DNA of 64,000 bases from Herminiimonas sp. (GTDB taxonomy: Bacteria; Pseudomonadota; Gammaproteobacteria; Burkholderiales; Burkholderiaceae_D): the NCBI GenBank assembly GCA_027310305.1, contig DAIDBD010000053.1, forward strand, positions 1-64,000. The letters are read 5' to 3'. The notes under the pieces are model-generated. The model saw only the letters and a program-made list of their open reading frames with translations, ran no database searches and was not told the origin of the DNA. A program made the position numbers and the translations under genes. The stretch's first letter is position 1; every line of letters starts with the position of its first letter. Below are positions 63,468 to 64,000 of the stretch, in pieces.

Positions 63468-63977
63468 TCATGTACGCACTTTCAGGGTGTCCCACACTCT
63501 TCGCGCAAGAGACAAGCCATCCCGTCCCAGAAACAGTAGCTCTTTACGAAACACTGGCCAATCCAAATTGTCGAGGAAAACTGAACGGATGCTGTGATGT
63601 TCTCCGGGAACTACATCAATCTTCAAGAACATGAACCTGCCATCTTCTGCCGAAAAATCTGCAATGGCTCCATGTACGATGTCGTTTCGCTTCTTTCCAG
63701 CGACGGCGAACCTTGTTAACAGTGTGTCGCATTCTGTTTGGAACTGTTCAAGTTCTGTGAATTCTGCAAAGCACTGGCGCAGAAATTCAATCTTCTGGGT
63801 TAGGTTTGTAGGGCGCCGGTTGAGGTGTGGGTGGCCTCCGAAGCGATGGAAGATGGCAGCAACGATAAGGTCTAGATGTTGCTCATCCATACCCCATTGG
63901 ACAACGGTGAAGCCAACGGCCTTGAATAGTTTTTCGATGTCGCTGCTTGACTCAACACCCGGAAGATCGAAGCTCAT
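63468..63977 (-). CDS. Hypothetical protein, 169 residues
   Basis: I do not recognise this family. The protein is soluble and acidic. It starts MSFDLPGVESSSDIEKLFKAVGFTVVQWGMDEQHLDLIVAAIF and has a helical middle with a conserved-looking KRNDIVHGAI motif. This pattern (RNxxVHG) occurs in HEPN-like and other helical toxin- or stress-linked proteins, so a HEPN-type fold is possible but unproven. The base composition seems lower in GC than the neighbours and the gene follows a terminator, so it may be recently acquired. GGGGGT lies close before the ATG at 63977. Confidence 0.6.
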   Translation of the reverse strand: MSFDLPGVESSSDIEKLFKAVGFTVVQWGMDEQHLDLIVAAIFHRFGGHPHLNRRPTNLTQKIEFLRQCFAEFTELEQFQTECDTLLTRFAVAGKKRNDIVHGAIADFSAEDGRFMFLKIDVVPGEHHSIRSVFLDNLDWPVFRKELLFLGRDGLSLARRVWDTLKVRT

Positions 63978-64000
63978 GGTTACCCCCAACTTTAATTGGC

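Overview
The window looks like chromosomal DNA of a beta-proteobacterium of the order Burkholderiales, most like Oxalobacteraceae (Herminiimonas/Collimonas-type). This rests on gene content and protein style: a subfamily I.1 lipase with its LifO foldase, a LivFGHM transporter with many binding proteins, PpnN, prkA-yeaH-spoVR, and a GC content that looks to be in the mid-50s. It is an inference, because there is no rRNA or other marker gene here. No tRNA, rRNA, CRISPR array or prophage was found. The only mobile DNA is the 3' end of a Tn3-family transposon at the left edge and a 164-bp palindromic MITE-like element near 46 kb.

Layout: 1-1.15 kb, tnpA 3' end and terminal repeat, which stops 10 bp before a ModE-like operator and modABC (1.2-3.7 kb). 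3.7-10.2 kb: a truncated uspA with an intact FNR box, an HU gene, a metallophosphoesterase, a diiron-type hydrolase, a hybrid kinase with an AhpD-like N-terminus, a kinase remnant and a 35-residue membrane peptide. 10.2-15 kb: lipase/foldase operon, TetR regulator, TesB thioesterase and an EEP-family phosphatase. 15-17 kb: a phospholipase D/VTT fusion. 17-24.4 kb: a PAS-GGDEF-EAL protein, PpnN, a GST, a small monooxygenase, a pseudouridine synthase-like protein with Glu at the catalytic Asp position, and a low-complexity secreted protein. 24.8-31.9 kb: a giant kinase with a seven-unit HAMP tandem array and, directly upstream, a REC-GGDEF-EAL response regulator. 32.5-43.7 kb: DUF924, NDH-2, prkA-yeaH-spoVR, a PLD-family lipoprotein, SerA and ferredoxin-NADP reductase.

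43.8-57.2 kb forms one apparent metabolic block on the minus strand: acyl-CoA ligase, LivHMGF permease/ATPases, four periplasmic binding proteins and a FadJ-type beta-oxidation enzyme. A shared GAACGAYCGTA box lies upstream of the ligase, livH and fadJ. The fadJ copy is cut off from its gene by the MITE-like element. I infer a co-regulated uptake, CoA-activation and beta-oxidation route for an organic acid; its substrate and its regulator are unknown.

57.3-63.99 kb: an HD-domain protein, a class II aldolase, a divergent Crp-family regulator with a perfect palindrome in the shared promoter, then the tightly packed selO-msrB-yciB-bolA-ppiC run and an unrecognised gene at the right edge.
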